64,000 nucleotides of DNA from Carallia brachiata (taxonomy: Eukaryota > Streptophyta > Magnoliopsida > Malpighiales > Rhizophoraceae): positions 1,116,001 through 1,180,000 of the forward strand of contig JADCRB010000034.1 of the NCBI GenBank assembly GCA_021464245.1, in the 5' to 3' direction. The notes beneath the pieces are model-generated. The model was not told where the DNA came from. It did not search any database and saw nothing but the letters and a program-made list of their open reading frames with translations. Position numbers and translations under genes: made by a program. Of this stretch, positions 63,427 through 64,000 are shown piece by piece (the first letter of the stretch is position 1; each line of letters starts with the position of its first letter).

Positions 63427-63461
63427 GACTCATCTTTCCTGCTCCCACCTCCTCCCACCAT

Positions 63462-64000
63462 TTCCTATCCGGGTATAACAGAACTGCCTCACTCTTGTAA
63501 CCAAACAAACAAAAAGTTCTGATCTTTTTATTCAATTTTTATCTTTTTATGGGGGAAATTTAGATAAATTTTTAGATGAAAGAAAATTTTTGATGGGTTG
63601 GTTTCTGATTGGAGTAAGGAGGGCAAGAGACTTCGAAAAAGACGGAGCGATTTGGCGAAGCAAAAGAATTAGGGTTTCAAAAAATAGGCCTTTTTTTTGT
63701 TGATGAAATTGGACAGATTTTTTTTTTTTTTCCTTCCAAAAGAAATTTATAAATGAAACATAGAAAGAGCAAAAACAGATTAGGGTTGACAATTTTGGGG
63801 ATTTGAGAAAAACTTGATCAAAACTGTGTCGTTTTTTTTTTTTTTTTCAGTTTTTTATTTTTCCCGATCGGAAATACTTCCTTGATGGTGGTGCTGGCTA
63901 CAGAGAAACCCACAACTCTCTTCCACTATCTCACCCTGCTCTTTTTTAGCTCCTCGCCTGGATAAAATTAGACACAGCCGCATCTGCGTCTATATATATA
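63462..64000 (-). promoter_or_regulatory. Upstream region of split copy 2
   Basis: Sequence near 63880-63940 (gatggtggtgctggctac, gagaaacccacaactctc) parallels the region upstream of copy 1 at 52850-52910, so this is the duplicated promoter. T-runs occur at 63719-63732 and 63832-63847. The window ends in a TATATATA run. Confidence 0.5.

Larger units (their letters stand above)
54171..63461 (-). pseudogene. Acidic/lysine-rich protein, tandem copy 2, exon 1 split by a LINE
   Basis: Exons: 63461-63411 joined to 57400-57149 (interrupted exon 1), 55212-54951, 54553-54171. Without the insert the exons total 948 nt, an intact 315-codon frame that begins MVGGGGSRKDESVVLNNSNV. The LINE sits after codon 17. 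Exon 2 (262 nt, as in copy 1) is acidic and carries QLSKKELKKKGLEELDAVLA. Exon 3 has KKKKKKEKSSKEAK and a run of Ala/Lys helices ending HYNQQPLR. Apart from the insertion every exon is open, so the interruption looks recent. Any product now would need a downstream start; the first residues after the LINE lack an ATG. Function unknown. Confidence 0.85.

Overview
The window is nuclear DNA of a flowering plant, most likely a eudicot. Genes are split by short GT-AG introns, the intergenic DNA is AT-rich, and it is full of small inverted-repeat transposons, LINE debris and microsatellites. The gene set is plant-specific: a subgroup Ib bHLH factor, DUF247, a BAHD acyltransferase, an L-type lectin receptor kinase relic and an ARGOS/OSR-like peptide. 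I cannot name the species.

Layout. 1-8280 is nearly gene-free except for a small minus-strand ARGOS/OSR-like gene (4094-4307) that carries a one-base frame break. 8285-9595 holds two AT-rich direct repeats around a GC-rich island. 11190-18425 is a tandem duplication of the 3' flank of a bHLH gene; the left copy was invaded by a 676-bp hAT-like element and by a LINE relic that itself contains a 770-bp element, and it carries a minisatellite absent from the right copy. The bHLH gene (18413-19768, minus) resembles the iron-deficiency regulators bHLH38/39/100/101 (ORG2/ORG3 type) and lacks one base in exon 2; a G-box cluster lies about 0.95 kb upstream. 22205-22990 is a dead lectin-domain fragment.

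23870-31284 (minus, 16 exons) is the NOL10/ENP2 homologue and 33185-35449 (plus, 7 exons) is NEP1/EMG1. They are divergently transcribed and both act in making the small ribosomal subunit. 36046-37342 is a DUF247 pseudogene. 40367-41951 is a SAM-dependent methyltransferase, 43615-46076 is FIS1A for mitochondrial and peroxisomal fission, and 46977-48368 is an intact single-exon BAHD acyltransferase.

From 48.9 kb to the end lies a tandem family of an unrecognised acidic/lysine-rich protein. It has a small relic (48.9-49.1 kb), copy 1 (49781-52421, frame broken in a lysine-codon tract) and copy 2 (54171-63461). Copy 2 is split in codon 17 of its first exon by a nearly full-length 6-kb plant L1-type LINE, with a 16-bp target-site duplication and a short poly(A) tail.

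The main biological story is gene decay and transposon nesting beside well-preserved housekeeping genes. I found no new multi-gene system. The most informative structures are the LINE-split paralogue, the pair of damaged tandem copies, the frame-broken OSR-like and bHLH genes, and the four-module repeat dense in GCCCA motifs next to the bHLH gene. Exon borders were inferred by hand from splice signals and family resemblance.
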